Positions 48,308-56,588 of a stretch of DNA of 64,000 bases are shown one piece after another (the first letter of the stretch is position 1; every line of letters starts with the position of its first letter). Location of the stretch: contig NZ_JAWDIR010000047.1 of NCBI RefSeq assembly GCF_046156265.1, forward strand, positions 62,001-126,000, read 5' to 3'. This DNA is from CAMDHY01 sp046156265. GTDB lineage: Bacteria; Pseudomonadota; Alphaproteobacteria; Rhizobiales; Segnochrobactraceae. The notes beneath the pieces were generated by a model, which saw only the letters and a program-made list of their open reading frames with translations, was not told the origin of the DNA and made no database searches. Both the position numbers and the translations under genes were made by a program.

Positions 48308-49588
48308 ATGACCGACATCACACGCCGCGGTTTCGCGGGTCTCGTCGGCGGCGCAGCCGCCCTTTCCCTGTTCGGCACGCCGATCGCGAGCGCCGCCCAC
48401 AGGCCGAGGGTCGTCGTCATCGGTGGCGGCTTTGCCGGCGCCACCTTCGCCAAATATCTCCGGCGCGCCATGCCGGCCGTGCGGATCACGCTGGTCGAGC
48501 CGAAGTCGTCCTACATTTCCTGCGTCTATTCCAACGAGGTGGTGGTCGGCCTTTCCAGCCTGAAGCCGCTGACGGTGACCTACGAGGCGCTGGCCGAAGC
48601 CTACCGGTTCCGCCATCTGAAGCGGCGCGCGGTCGAGATCGACCCGGTGGCGCGTCGCGTCCGCCTCGCCTCGGGAGACAGCCTTCGCTACGACAAGCTG
48701 ATTGTCGCCCCCGGCATGGCCTATCGCTACGACGCGGTTCCCGGCTGGAACAAGGCGACCGCGGCGGATCTGCCGGCCGCCTGGCACGCCGGTCCGGAGA
48801 CGACGAAGCTCGCCGCCAGGCTCAAGGCGATGCCGGCCGGCGGCACGGCGATCATCACGGTGCCACCGGCGCCCTACCGCTGCCCGCCCGCGCCCTACGA
48901 ACGGGCGAGCCTGTTCGCCTGGTACCTGAAGCGCAACAACCCGACGGCGAAGGTGCTCATCCTCGACGCCAACGAGACCTTTCCCAAACAGGCCCTCTTC
49001 GAGGAAGGCTGGAACAGGCTGTTTCCCGGGATGGTGACGCGCCTCGCCGCCTCGCAGGGCGGGGCGGTGCAGTCGGTCGACGCCGGTGCCATGCGGGTTC
49101 AGGCCGTCGCGGGCGCCTTTGATGGCGGCGTGATCAACATCATCCCGCCCCAGAGGGCGGGTGCGCTCGCCGACGCCACGGGGCTGACGGACGGCACCGG
49201 CTGGTGTCCGGTCGACCTGCGCACGTTCGCCTCGACGCTGGTCGACGACGTCCATGTGCTCGGCGACGCGGCAGCGAGCGGACTGCCGAAATCGGCGACG
49301 TCGGCGAACGCGGGTGCGAAGGTCGCGGCGCTCGCGTTCGCCGAGACGTTCGCCGGGCGGCCGGTCACCGATCCGCTGTTCATCAACACCTGCTACAGCC
49401 GGCTCGCGCCCGACTACGCGATCGGCATCGCGAGCGTCTTCGAGGTCGATCCGAAGACCGATGCGATCGTCGTCCGCCACACCGGCACCGGCACGAGCCC
49501 GCTCGGCGCCTCCCTCGGCTACCGCAAGGAGGAGGCCGAGGACGCCGACAAGTGGTTCCGCGCCCTGATGGCCGACACCTTCACCTGA
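48308..49588 (+). CDS. fccB: FAD subunit of flavocytochrome c sulfide dehydrogenase (FccB/SoxF)
   Basis: The 426-residue protein has a Tat signal (TRRGFAGLVGGAAALSL), an FAD Rossmann motif (VVVIGGGFAGATFAKYL), the redox-active cysteine segments SYISCVYSNEVV and YRCPPAPYERA, and the C-terminal FCSD flavin-binding region (INTCYSRLAPDYAIGIASVF). It oxidises sulfide to polysulfide or sulfur. The organism can thus probably use or detoxify sulfide. No other sox genes are in the window. Confidence 0.92.
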   Translation: MTDITRRGFAGLVGGAAALSLFGTPIASAAHRPRVVVIGGGFAGATFAKYLRRAMPAVRITLVEPKSSYISCVYSNEVVVGLSSLKPLTVTYEALAEAYRFRHLKRRAVEIDPVARRVRLASGDSLRYDKLIVAPGMAYRYDAVPGWNKATAADLPAAWHAGPETTKLAARLKAMPAGGTAIITVPPAPYRCPPAPYERASLFAWYLKRNNPTAKVLILDANETFPKQALFEEGWNRLFPGMVTRLAASQGGAVQSVDAGAMRVQAVAGAFDGGVINIIPPQRAGALADATGLTDGTGWCPVDLRTFASTLVDDVHVLGDAAASGLPKSATSANAGAKVAALAFAETFAGRPVTDPLFINTCYSRLAPDYAIGIASVFEVDPKTDAIVVRHTGTGTSPLGASLGYRKEEAEDADKWFRALMADTFT

Positions 49589-49654
49589 GGTAACACGGGG
49601 CCGGTGTCTGCGCCTGTGGCGAGGGGGGCCAGAGCGTTCGACGCTGCACCGAGT

Positions 49655-49700
49655 CCTTCTCCCAGCGCGCTGGGAGAAGGTGCCCGAAGGGCGGATGACG
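49655..49700. repeat. interspersed palindromic element (CTTCTCCC/GGGAGAAG type)
   Basis: CCTTCTCCCAGCG and CGCTGGGAGAAGG form a perfect 26-base palindrome (49655-49680) followed by TGCCCGAAGGGCGGATGACGG. This combination is a familiar dispersed intergenic element in Hyphomicrobiales. Here it separates the converging fccB and dehydratase genes and could act as a bidirectional terminator. Confidence 0.7.
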
Positions 49701-49732
49701 GGCTGCGTCGCGGCAGCGACGCGGAAGTGGCC

Positions 49733-50221
49733 TCAGAACCGCCGCGTGAACAGCCCGCGCCGGACGTACACGTCCGCCGCCTCCTCGACGAGCGCCGCGA
49801 CCCGGTCGGCGGCGTAGTCGCGGCGGAGCTTGGCGGCGGCGTCCAGTAGCGGCTCGGGGCCGGTGGCGCGGCCGGGGCGCAGCAGCTCGTAGACGGCCAT
49901 CAGCTCGTCCTCCGGCACGCGGGCGAGCTCGGCGGCGCGCTCGAAGTTCTCCGCCAGCCGGTCGCGGCCTACGCGCCGGGCGATGTCGGCCTGCAGGCGC
50001 AGCGCCTCCGGCGTGATGGCGATGTCCTCGCGAGCGATCTTGCCCGCCACCACCGCCTCTACGGTCAGCGCATCGAGGCCGAGGCCGTTCGCCGTGCGGA
50101 CGAGGTCGGGGCGCTTGTCGGCGATCGGGTAGGGAAGGTCGTCGTCGGCGCCCGGGGCACCCGCCGGGGTGCCCGGCCCGTTGCTTGCCATGCCGCCGGG
50201 GGGAGCCATTGTCGCGCTCAC
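49733..50221 (-). CDS. B12-dependent diol/glycerol dehydratase small subunit
   Basis: The product is 162 residues from GTG 50221, whose last bases overlap the TGA of the large-subunit gene (GTGA). ATG 50209 is a possible alternative. After a Pro/Gly-rich leader it shows the small-subunit (PduE/DhaB3) pattern DLPYPIADKRPDLVRTANGLGLDALT, then ALRLQADIARRVGRDRLAENFERAAEL and VPEDELMAVYELLRPGRA. The small subunit caps the coenzyme-B12 site. Translational coupling indicates a fixed ratio with the fused subunit. Confidence 0.88.
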   Translation of the reverse strand: MSATMAPPGGMASNGPGTPAGAPGADDDLPYPIADKRPDLVRTANGLGLDALTVEAVVAGKIAREDIAITPEALRLQADIARRVGRDRLAENFERAAELARVPEDELMAVYELLRPGRATGPEPLLDAAAKLRRDYAADRVAALVEEAADVYVRRGLFTRRF

Positions 50222-52515
50222 GCCGCCTGCTCCTTCAGGTATTCGATCGACAGTTCCACCGGGTCGGCGCCGGGCTCGATCAGGCCGGTCTCCACCGCGT
50301 AGACCAGCGCCACGGGGACGTGGAAGCGGGCGCCCAGCGCCTCGCCGCGGAACGGCACCAGCACCGGCTCCGGCTTCTCGCCGCGGGCGTGGCAGGCTGC
50401 GTTGCGGCCGATGGCGCGGTAGTGGGCGAGGGTGGCGAGCGGCGCGTTCGAGAAGATCTCGAGGTTCATGTGCGGCAACCGGTCGGCGCGGTGCAGCACC
50501 AGCGTGCCCTTCGACTGCACGCCGATGCCGATGCCCGAGCCTGAGAGCTTCGCCGCCGTCAGCCCGAGGAAGGAGGTGTCGGCGGTGTGGCGGCAGCGCA
50601 CGACGCGGGCGACGCCGCCGCCCTCCGCAACGCCGTCGATCAGGGCTGCGATCAGCGCCGACAGCTTGTGGCCGGCGGTGGTGACGTGCAGCTTCAGCCC
50701 GAAGGCGGGGCTGACGCCGATCACCACCTCGTTCGCCGGGCCGCCCTGCCGCGCCGGGCCGCGCTCGGCGAGGCGCCAGGCGGCGGCCTCCTCGGGGGCG
50801 TGCACCGCCTGGGCGGCGAGCACCTCGCGCTCGTCGAGCTGGCCGCGGATGTCCTTCACCGCCGCCCAGCGCGCCTCGCTCATGCGGTAGCCGGTGCCGG
50901 GGCCCATGTAGTCGTTCGGGTCGTTGACGGCCGACAGCACGTGGCCGTCGCGGATGACGGCGGAGGTCTGCAGGTAGTCGCCGGCGACGCGCTGGCGCAG
51001 CATGAACAGGATGTTTTCCGCCTCCTCCGAAAAGCCGCGCTTCGACAGCGCCGCGACGACGTCGAGGGCGGTCAGGCCACGGGCGCGGATCGCCTCGGAG
51101 ATGCGGGTGGCGTCGCCGGCGGTGTAGCTCTCGGTATCGTCGGAGCCGGAGGCGACGATGACGGACGACAGCATGGCCCGGGTGGGCGTCCCCAGCCCGA
51201 GCTCGTCCAGCACGGCGGCGAGCGCCTCGACGGCGCGGCGGCGGACGTCGAGCACCTTGTCCTCGCCGGCCGGCACCAGGCCCCCGTCGGCCTCGAAGTC
51301 GCGCTGCAGGACAAGGAAGTCCTCCATCTCCTCGCCGTTGAACAGCGAGGCGTTGAAGGAGTTGTCGTATTTGCGGATCGATCCGAGGCCGGAGCAGACG
51401 AGGTCGGAGCCGGCGAGCAGGTAGGGGGCGATCTTGGCGCCGACGCGGATCTCCGATTCGGTCGGCCTGGCGTCGTTGCCGGAGGCGCATTCGAGGCCGA
51501 GCCAGACGGCGACGAGGTTCTCCGCCATCATCTCGTACATGCCACCGGGCACGGAGGCGGCGATCGGGGCGCCGTCGATGCCGCCGTTCTGCGTGCCCTG
51601 CACGCCCATGCCACGCTGCAGGCAGAGGCAGCGGGCCTCGAGATAGAGCATCGACTTCTTCTCGTGGACGCCCATCAAAAGCTCGGCGCCGGCGCCGGAG
51701 GTGCAGCGCGCCTTGATGCCCCGCGAGGCATAGGCGGCCGTGAGGAAAGCCTTCGACCACGGCGTGTCGTCGCCGTCGATGAAGGTGCGCTCGGTGCCGT
51801 AGACCGACACCGTCTCGGCATAGGAGGAGAGGCCGGCAAGCCCGATGCGGAGCTCCTCCGCCTCCTCGATCGAGCACTGGAAGAGCACGCCCGGCCGGCC
51901 GACGGCGCCGCCGACGAGGCAGGCGAGGGCGTTCGACCAGGAGTTCTCGGCCACCCGCATCGTCGTCTCGATCTCGTCGAAGCCGAAGGCCACTGCCGTG
52001 GCGGCATCGGCGGCGAGCTGCAGCGGGTCGTCCTTGGCGTTCGTCACGTGCGCCTGGTTTCCCGGCGTCTTGCGCTGGCGCATCTTCGAATAGGCAAACG
52101 CCACCTCGATCGCCGACAGGTGGGCGACCACCTCGGCGAGCTTCGCCGGCGTCATGCCGCGGGCGAGGCGCTCGACCTCGGCGCGCGGCACGTTGATGTC
52201 GACCAGCATGCGGGCGACCTCACGCGAATCCATCGCCATCGCTTCTTCCACCACCGAGAGGTCGAGGTGGTGGGCGGCGATGAAGGCGTCGATCATGTCG
52301 AAGTCTTCGGCCCTGACCCCGTCCATGACGGCGAGGCGGCCATTCTCGACGACCACCGAGGGCTTCGGGTCATAGGGGCTGCCGTGGGCGCAGAAGCCGG
52401 CCTCGGGGTTCTCGCGGGCGAACTTGTCGAGGCGCAGCGGCCGCGCGTCCCAGTCCTCGAAGCGGCGCCAGCGGTTGGCGCCGGGTGTGGCGGCGCCGGA
52501 GCTTGCCCTGTCCAT
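50218..52515 (-). CDS. B12-dependent diol/glycerol dehydratase, fused large and medium subunits
   Basis: The 765-residue protein starts at ATG 52515. Residues ~1-560 match the PduC/DhaB1 catalytic TIM barrel (RWRRFEDWDARPL near the start, MQ-type segments CTSGAGAELLMG, GVQGTQNGGIDG, GLGSIRKYDNSFN, NDPNDYMGPGTGYRM). Residues from ~590 match the PduD/DhaB2 medium subunit (EVVIGVSPAFGLKLHVTTAGHKLS, ADTSFLGLTAAKLSGSGIGIGVQSKG). In the classic enzyme these are separate chains. It dehydrates 1,2-diols or glycerol to aldehydes. No reactivase, adenosyltransferase or aldehyde dehydrogenase gene is nearby in the window. Confidence 0.93.
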   Translation of the reverse strand: MDRASSGAATPGANRWRRFEDWDARPLRLDKFARENPEAGFCAHGSPYDPKPSVVVENGRLAVMDGVRAEDFDMIDAFIAAHHLDLSVVEEAMAMDSREVARMLVDINVPRAEVERLARGMTPAKLAEVVAHLSAIEVAFAYSKMRQRKTPGNQAHVTNAKDDPLQLAADAATAVAFGFDEIETTMRVAENSWSNALACLVGGAVGRPGVLFQCSIEEAEELRIGLAGLSSYAETVSVYGTERTFIDGDDTPWSKAFLTAAYASRGIKARCTSGAGAELLMGVHEKKSMLYLEARCLCLQRGMGVQGTQNGGIDGAPIAASVPGGMYEMMAENLVAVWLGLECASGNDARPTESEIRVGAKIAPYLLAGSDLVCSGLGSIRKYDNSFNASLFNGEEMEDFLVLQRDFEADGGLVPAGEDKVLDVRRRAVEALAAVLDELGLGTPTRAMLSSVIVASGSDDTESYTAGDATRISEAIRARGLTALDVVAALSKRGFSEEAENILFMLRQRVAGDYLQTSAVIRDGHVLSAVNDPNDYMGPGTGYRMSEARWAAVKDIRGQLDEREVLAAQAVHAPEEAAAWRLAERGPARQGGPANEVVIGVSPAFGLKLHVTTAGHKLSALIAALIDGVAEGGGVARVVRCRHTADTSFLGLTAAKLSGSGIGIGVQSKGTLVLHRADRLPHMNLEIFSNAPLATLAHYRAIGRNAACHARGEKPEPVLVPFRGEALGARFHVPVALVYAVETGLIEPGADPVELSIEYLKEQAA

Positions 52516-52559
52516 GGTCTCTCTCCCGGGCACCGGCGGCGGTGCCCCCGTGTTGTCTC

Positions 52560-53351
52560 TCAGGCGGCCAGCCGGGGCCGCGCCACCTCGACCAGCACCC
52601 GCGCCCGGTCGACGGCGCGGGCGAGCGGCCCCTCCGGCGCGACGTCGGTGACGAGCGTGCCGATGTCCGTCCAGCGGCCGTAGACCGCCAGGGCCGGGCG
52701 GTTGAACTTGGTGTGGTCGGCGACGATCATCGTGTGGGCGGCGCGCTTCATGAAGGCGCGGTAGACGGCCGCCGCCATCGCGTCCGCGTCGTTGGCGCCG
52801 TCGGTGGTGAGGCCGGAGGCGCCGAGGATCGCCCGGTTGGCGTGGAAGCCCTGCACGAAGTCGATGCACTCCGGCCCGAACACCGAGCCTTCGAGGCCGT
52901 TGTAGCGGCCCGGGCACATGATGACGGTGATCGTCGGGTTGGCGGCGAGCACGGTGGCGACGCCGTAGGAATGGGTGATGATCGTCAGGTCGTGGCACTC
53001 GGCCGCGATGCGGCGGGCGACGTGCAGCGTCGTGGCGCCGCCGCCGATGGCGACCACCTCGCCGGGGCGCACGAGGGCGGCGGCGGCCACCGCAATCGCC
53101 TCGCGCTCGGCGACCATCAGGGTGTGGCGCTCGCTGACGGCCGGCTCGGTGGCGAAGGGGCGGACGGCGCCGCCATAGGTGCGCGAGATCAGGCCGCGGC
53201 CCTCGAGCTCGTCGAGGTCGCGCCGGATGGTCTCGGTGGAGACGCCGAGCTCGGCCGCCAGCTCGGAAACGCGCAAGGGATGGCCGACGCGCAGCTCGGC
53301 GACGATGCGGTCGTGACGTTCGCTCTTGGCGAGCCGGGGCTTGTCCAGCAT
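52560..53351 (-). CDS. DeoR-family transcriptional regulator
   Basis: The 263-residue protein has the DeoR N-terminal HTH (ERHDRIVAELRVGHPLRVSELAAELGVSTETIRRDLDELEGRGLI, in part) and the sugar-phosphate-binding DeoRC domain (VAIGGGATTLHVARRI, FGASGL-like ILGASGLTTDG, VADHTKFNRPALAVYG). It lies 44 bases upstream of the dehydratase genes on the same strand, so it probably regulates them and itself. Its ligand would be a phosphorylated or C3/C4 sugar-derived metabolite. Confidence 0.9.
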   Translation of the reverse strand: MLDKPRLAKSERHDRIVAELRVGHPLRVSELAAELGVSTETIRRDLDELEGRGLISRTYGGAVRPFATEPAVSERHTLMVAEREAIAVAAAALVRPGEVVAIGGGATTLHVARRIAAECHDLTIITHSYGVATVLAANPTITVIMCPGRYNGLEGSVFGPECIDFVQGFHANRAILGASGLTTDGANDADAMAAAVYRAFMKRAAHTMIVADHTKFNRPALAVYGRWTDIGTLVTDVAPEGPLARAVDRARVLVEVARPRLAA

Positions 53352-53424
53352 CGCTCCTCCCGCAGGCGGCCCGAAGGCGGCCCGTGCGCTGCCCCCACGT
53401 CCTGCCGTGTGGCAAGTTAAACAG

Positions 53425-53448
53425 GCGCTGTGGTAGGGTCAACAGCGC
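53425..53448. promoter_or_regulatory. inverted repeat in the DeoR/hydrolase divergent region
   Basis: GCGCTGT, 10 bases, ACAGCGC is a perfect 7-10-7 inverted repeat midway between the divergent DeoR and isochorismatase-like genes, a plausible operator position. Confidence 0.4.
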
Positions 53449-53483
53449 GCGCGGGCTCAGCCGCGGCCGGGTAGGAGAGGCCG

Positions 53484-54182
53484 ATGACGGGGTGGAAGAG
53501 CGCGTTCCGGTCGTTCTACTACGAGGGCGCGCCGGTGCCCGAGGACCCGGTGCTGTTGGCCGGCAAGACGGCGCTCCTCGTCATCGACGTGCAGAACACC
53601 TACCTCGACCGGCCCGATCCGGCGACGCTGTCGGGGGCAGACCTTGCCCGCTATCACGCCTGGACGCCGTTCCACGAGCGCATGCACGGAACGGTGATCC
53701 CGACCATCGCCCGGCTGGCGGACGCCTTCCGGGCGCGCGGGCTCGACGTTCTCTACGCCCGCATCGCCTGCCTCCTGCCGGACGGCCGCGACCGCTCGCT
53801 CAGCCAGAAGAAGCCGGGCTGGAACAACCTGCTTTTGCCGAAGGACGAGGCGGCCTCGCAGATCGTCCCGGCGATCGGCCCGGTGGGCCATGAGATCGTC
53901 GTGACGAAGACAACGGACAGCGCCCTGACGGGGACGAACCTGCGCCTCGTGCTGGCGAACCTCGGCATCACCCACGTCGTCTGCGTCGGCATCTTCACCG
54001 ACCAGTGCGTGTCCTCGACGGTGCGCTCGCTCGCGGATGAAAGCTTCGACGTCATCGTCGTCGAGGACGCCTGCGCGGCCGGCACCGACGACCTGCACCG
54101 CCGCGAGCTCGAGATCCTCAACATGATCTACTGCAGCGTGATGAGCGCCGAGGAACTCGAGGGCTACCTGCCGGCGGTGTAA
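53484..54182 (+). CDS. isochorismatase-family cysteine hydrolase
   Basis: The 232-residue protein has the family triad: Asp in LLVIDVQNTYLD, Lys in VVTKTTDSALTGTNL, and nucleophile Cys in GIFTDQCVSSTVRSLADE, followed by VVEDACAAGTDD. It resembles ureidoacrylate, biuret or N-carbamoyl amidohydrolases. It is divergent from DeoR, so it may belong to the same regulon. The reaction is hydrolysis of an amide or carbamoyl bond; the substrate is unknown. Confidence 0.88.
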   Translation: MTGWKSAFRSFYYEGAPVPEDPVLLAGKTALLVIDVQNTYLDRPDPATLSGADLARYHAWTPFHERMHGTVIPTIARLADAFRARGLDVLYARIACLLPDGRDRSLSQKKPGWNNLLLPKDEAASQIVPAIGPVGHEIVVTKTTDSALTGTNLRLVLANLGITHVVCVGIFTDQCVSSTVRSLADESFDVIVVEDACAAGTDDLHRRELEILNMIYCSVMSAEELEGYLPAV

Positions 54183-54229
54183 GGGCGGACGGCCGAGGGG
54201 GGGAGTGGGCGGAGGCCCCCCTCACCGCA

Positions 54230-54345
54230 GTCATTCCCGGCCTTGTGCCGGGAACCCAAGCAACGGCCCAGTGAACTCCCCCTTCCGACGATGCTCCAAC
54301 CCGCGGCGGCGTCGCATGGGTTCCCGGCACAAGGCCGGGAATGAC
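54230..54345. repeat. interspersed inverted-repeat element with perfect 29-base arms
   Basis: The left arm 54230-54258 (GTCATTCCCGGCCTTGTGCC...) is exactly complementary to the right arm 54317-54345. Each arm contains the inner palindrome CCCGGC/GCCGGG, so the element can fold into a clover-like structure with a 58-base centre. It lies between converging genes and is related to the element at 16244-16396. Confidence 0.85.
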
Positions 54346-54380
54346 CCCGAGTATGGGGTGACGTGCCTGCCTCGGACCCC

Positions 54381-56528
54381 TCAATTCATGTTCGGCTGCG
54401 GGGCGAGCGGGTTGGACGGCGCGGGCGGCGTCGGCGCGGGGGCTCCGAGTTGCGGTGCCGGCGCGCCGAGGTCAGGCGCCGGAGCGCCAAGGGAAGGCGC
54501 CGCTGCACCCGGAAGGCCTGCCCCGGGAAGCCCCGCACCCGGCGCCAGCGGGTTCGCGGGGGCCGGCATTCCACCCGGCGCCGGCGCACCGCCCGGAGAC
54601 GGGCCGCCGAGGCCGGGGATGCCAGCCGGGCCGCCGAGGCCGGGCACACCCGGGCCGCCGCCGGGCGTGCCGAAACCACCCGGGAAGCCGAGGCCGGCCG
54701 GGCCCTGCATCTGGATCGTCGCCGGATCGACCTCTGGAGCGTCGCCCTTGTAGTGCATCACCATGCCCGGGAACATGATGGTGAGCGCCACCATGATGAT
54801 CTGGATGCAGACGAACGGCACGGCGCCCCAGTAGATCTGCGCCGTCGTCACCGGCGCCATCTCCTTCTTCGTCACCTTGTCGATGTAGGGTCTGAGCGGT
54901 GCCACCGATCGCAGGAAGAACAGCGCGAAGCCGAACGGCGGGTGCATGAAGCTCGTCTGCATGTTGATGCCGAGCAGGATGCCGAACCAGACGAGGTCGA
55001 TGCCGAGCGCCTCCGCCGCGGGTACCAGCAGCGGGACGATGATGAAGGCGAGCTCGAAGAAGTCGAGGAAGAAGGCGAGCAGGAAGACGAGGATGTTGAC
55101 GACGATGAGGAAGCCGATCTGGCCGCCCGGCAGGCCGGTGAGCAGTTCCTCCACCCAGACGTGGCCGTTGACGCCATAGAAGGTCAGGCTGAAGACGCGG
55201 GCGCCGATGAGGATGAAGAGGACGAAGGCCGACAGCCGCGCCGTCGAATCGACCGCCTGGCGGATCAGGTCGAACTTCAGCCGCCCCTTGGCGAAGGCGA
55301 GGATGAGCGCGCCGGTGGCGCCCATCGCGCCGCCTTCGGTGGGCGTGGCGATGCCGACGAAGATGGTGCCGAGCACGAGGAAGATCAGCGCCAGCGGCGG
55401 CACCAGCACGATGATGACCTTGGTGGCCATCTCCGACAGCAGGCCGAGCTTCAGCCAGGTGTTGATGACGGCGACGAGATAGAGGACGGCGATCACTGCC
55501 GAGGTGCCCCAGATCGCGGCATTGTCGCGGGGCATGTCGGGATAGAGGATGCGCAACTCGGCGACCGCCGCGCCGGTGAGGATGACGACGAGGCCGAAGA
55601 CCATCAGCGTGTTGAAGCGCGGCGCATCGCCGAGCCCGTTGATACCGAGCCGCGAAACGGCGTAGGCCGCCGCGGCGATGCCGACGATGCCGCCGACCAC
55701 CCAGCGGACGAGGTCGGCCGGCGGCTCGGAGAGAAGTCCCAGCCAGACGGCGCCGTCCGCCACCATGCCCGAGAGGCCGGCGCCCACGGCGGCCGCGACG
55801 ATGAACAGCAGGACCGCCGACAGAATGCCCTGACGCGGTATCAGGCGCGGGTCCTCGCGGATGGTGCGCGCCGCCTCTGGCAGCGCCGGTGCGGCGCCCG
55901 GGAAGAAGATCGTCATCAGCACGACGTATCCGACATAGAGGCCGGTCAGCACCATCGCGGGGATGATCGCGCCGGCATACATGTCGCCGACCGACCGGCC
56001 GATCTGGTCGGCGAGCACGATGAGGACGAGGCTCGGCGGGATGATCTGGGCGAGCGTGCCGGAGGCGGCGATGACGCCGGAGGCGAGCTTACGGTCGTAG
56101 CCGTAGCGCAGCATGATCGGCAGCGAGATCAGGCCCATCGAAATGACGGAGGCCGCGACGACGCCGGTGGTCGCGGCGAGCAGCGCGCCGACGAAGATCA
56201 CCGCATAGGCGAGGCCGCCACGGATCGAGCCGAACAGCTGGCCGATGGTGTCGAGCAGATCCTCCGCCATCCCCGATCGTTCGAGGATCAATCCCATGAA
56301 GGTGAAGAAGGGGATCGCCAGCAGCGTGTCGTTGTTCATCGTCCCGAAGACGCGTTCGGGCAGCGCCTGCAGGAAGTTGTTCTGGAAGAGGCCGAGCTCG
56401 ATGCCGATGATGGCGAAGATCAGGCCGTTGGCGGCGAGCAGGAAGGCGACCGGGTAGCCGAGCAGCAGAATGACCACGAGGCTCGCGAACATGATCGGAG
56501 CCATGTTGTGGATCAGGAATTCCACCAT
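54381..56528 (-). CDS. TRAP transporter large permease (DctM) with Pro/Ala/Gly-rich tail
   Basis: The 715-residue protein has many hydrophobic segments and DctM blocks (LLGYPVAFLLAANGLIFAIIG, IPFFTFMGLILERSGMAEDLL, AASGTLAQIIPPSLVLIVLA, ATPTEGGAMGATGALIL, MQTSFMHPPFGFALFF). The core is longer than the usual ~430 residues, with an extra membrane region in the middle, as in the large mannitol/chloroaromatic-type subgroup. From about residue 595 a 121-residue low-complexity tail of GAPAP, GLPG and NPLAP repeats follows, which is not part of the transport fold. Confidence 0.9.
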   Translation of the reverse strand: MVEFLIHNMAPIMFASLVVILLLGYPVAFLLAANGLIFAIIGIELGLFQNNFLQALPERVFGTMNNDTLLAIPFFTFMGLILERSGMAEDLLDTIGQLFGSIRGGLAYAVIFVGALLAATTGVVAASVISMGLISLPIMLRYGYDRKLASGVIAASGTLAQIIPPSLVLIVLADQIGRSVGDMYAGAIIPAMVLTGLYVGYVVLMTIFFPGAAPALPEAARTIREDPRLIPRQGILSAVLLFIVAAAVGAGLSGMVADGAVWLGLLSEPPADLVRWVVGGIVGIAAAAYAVSRLGINGLGDAPRFNTLMVFGLVVILTGAAVAELRILYPDMPRDNAAIWGTSAVIAVLYLVAVINTWLKLGLLSEMATKVIIVLVPPLALIFLVLGTIFVGIATPTEGGAMGATGALILAFAKGRLKFDLIRQAVDSTARLSAFVLFILIGARVFSLTFYGVNGHVWVEELLTGLPGGQIGFLIVVNILVFLLAFFLDFFELAFIIVPLLVPAAEALGIDLVWFGILLGINMQTSFMHPPFGFALFFLRSVAPLRPYIDKVTKKEMAPVTTAQIYWGAVPFVCIQIIMVALTIMFPGMVMHYKGDAPEVDPATIQMQGPAGLGFPGGFGTPGGGPGVPGLGGPAGIPGLGGPSPGGAPAPGGMPAPANPLAPGAGLPGAGLPGAAAPSLGAPAPDLGAPAPQLGAPAPTPPAPSNPLAPQPNMN

Positions 56529-56588
56529 GGGGGAGGCCTCGAGGGAAACGGCGTGAAGGTGCGGGGCGGGAGGCGGCGGCGGGCGCGG

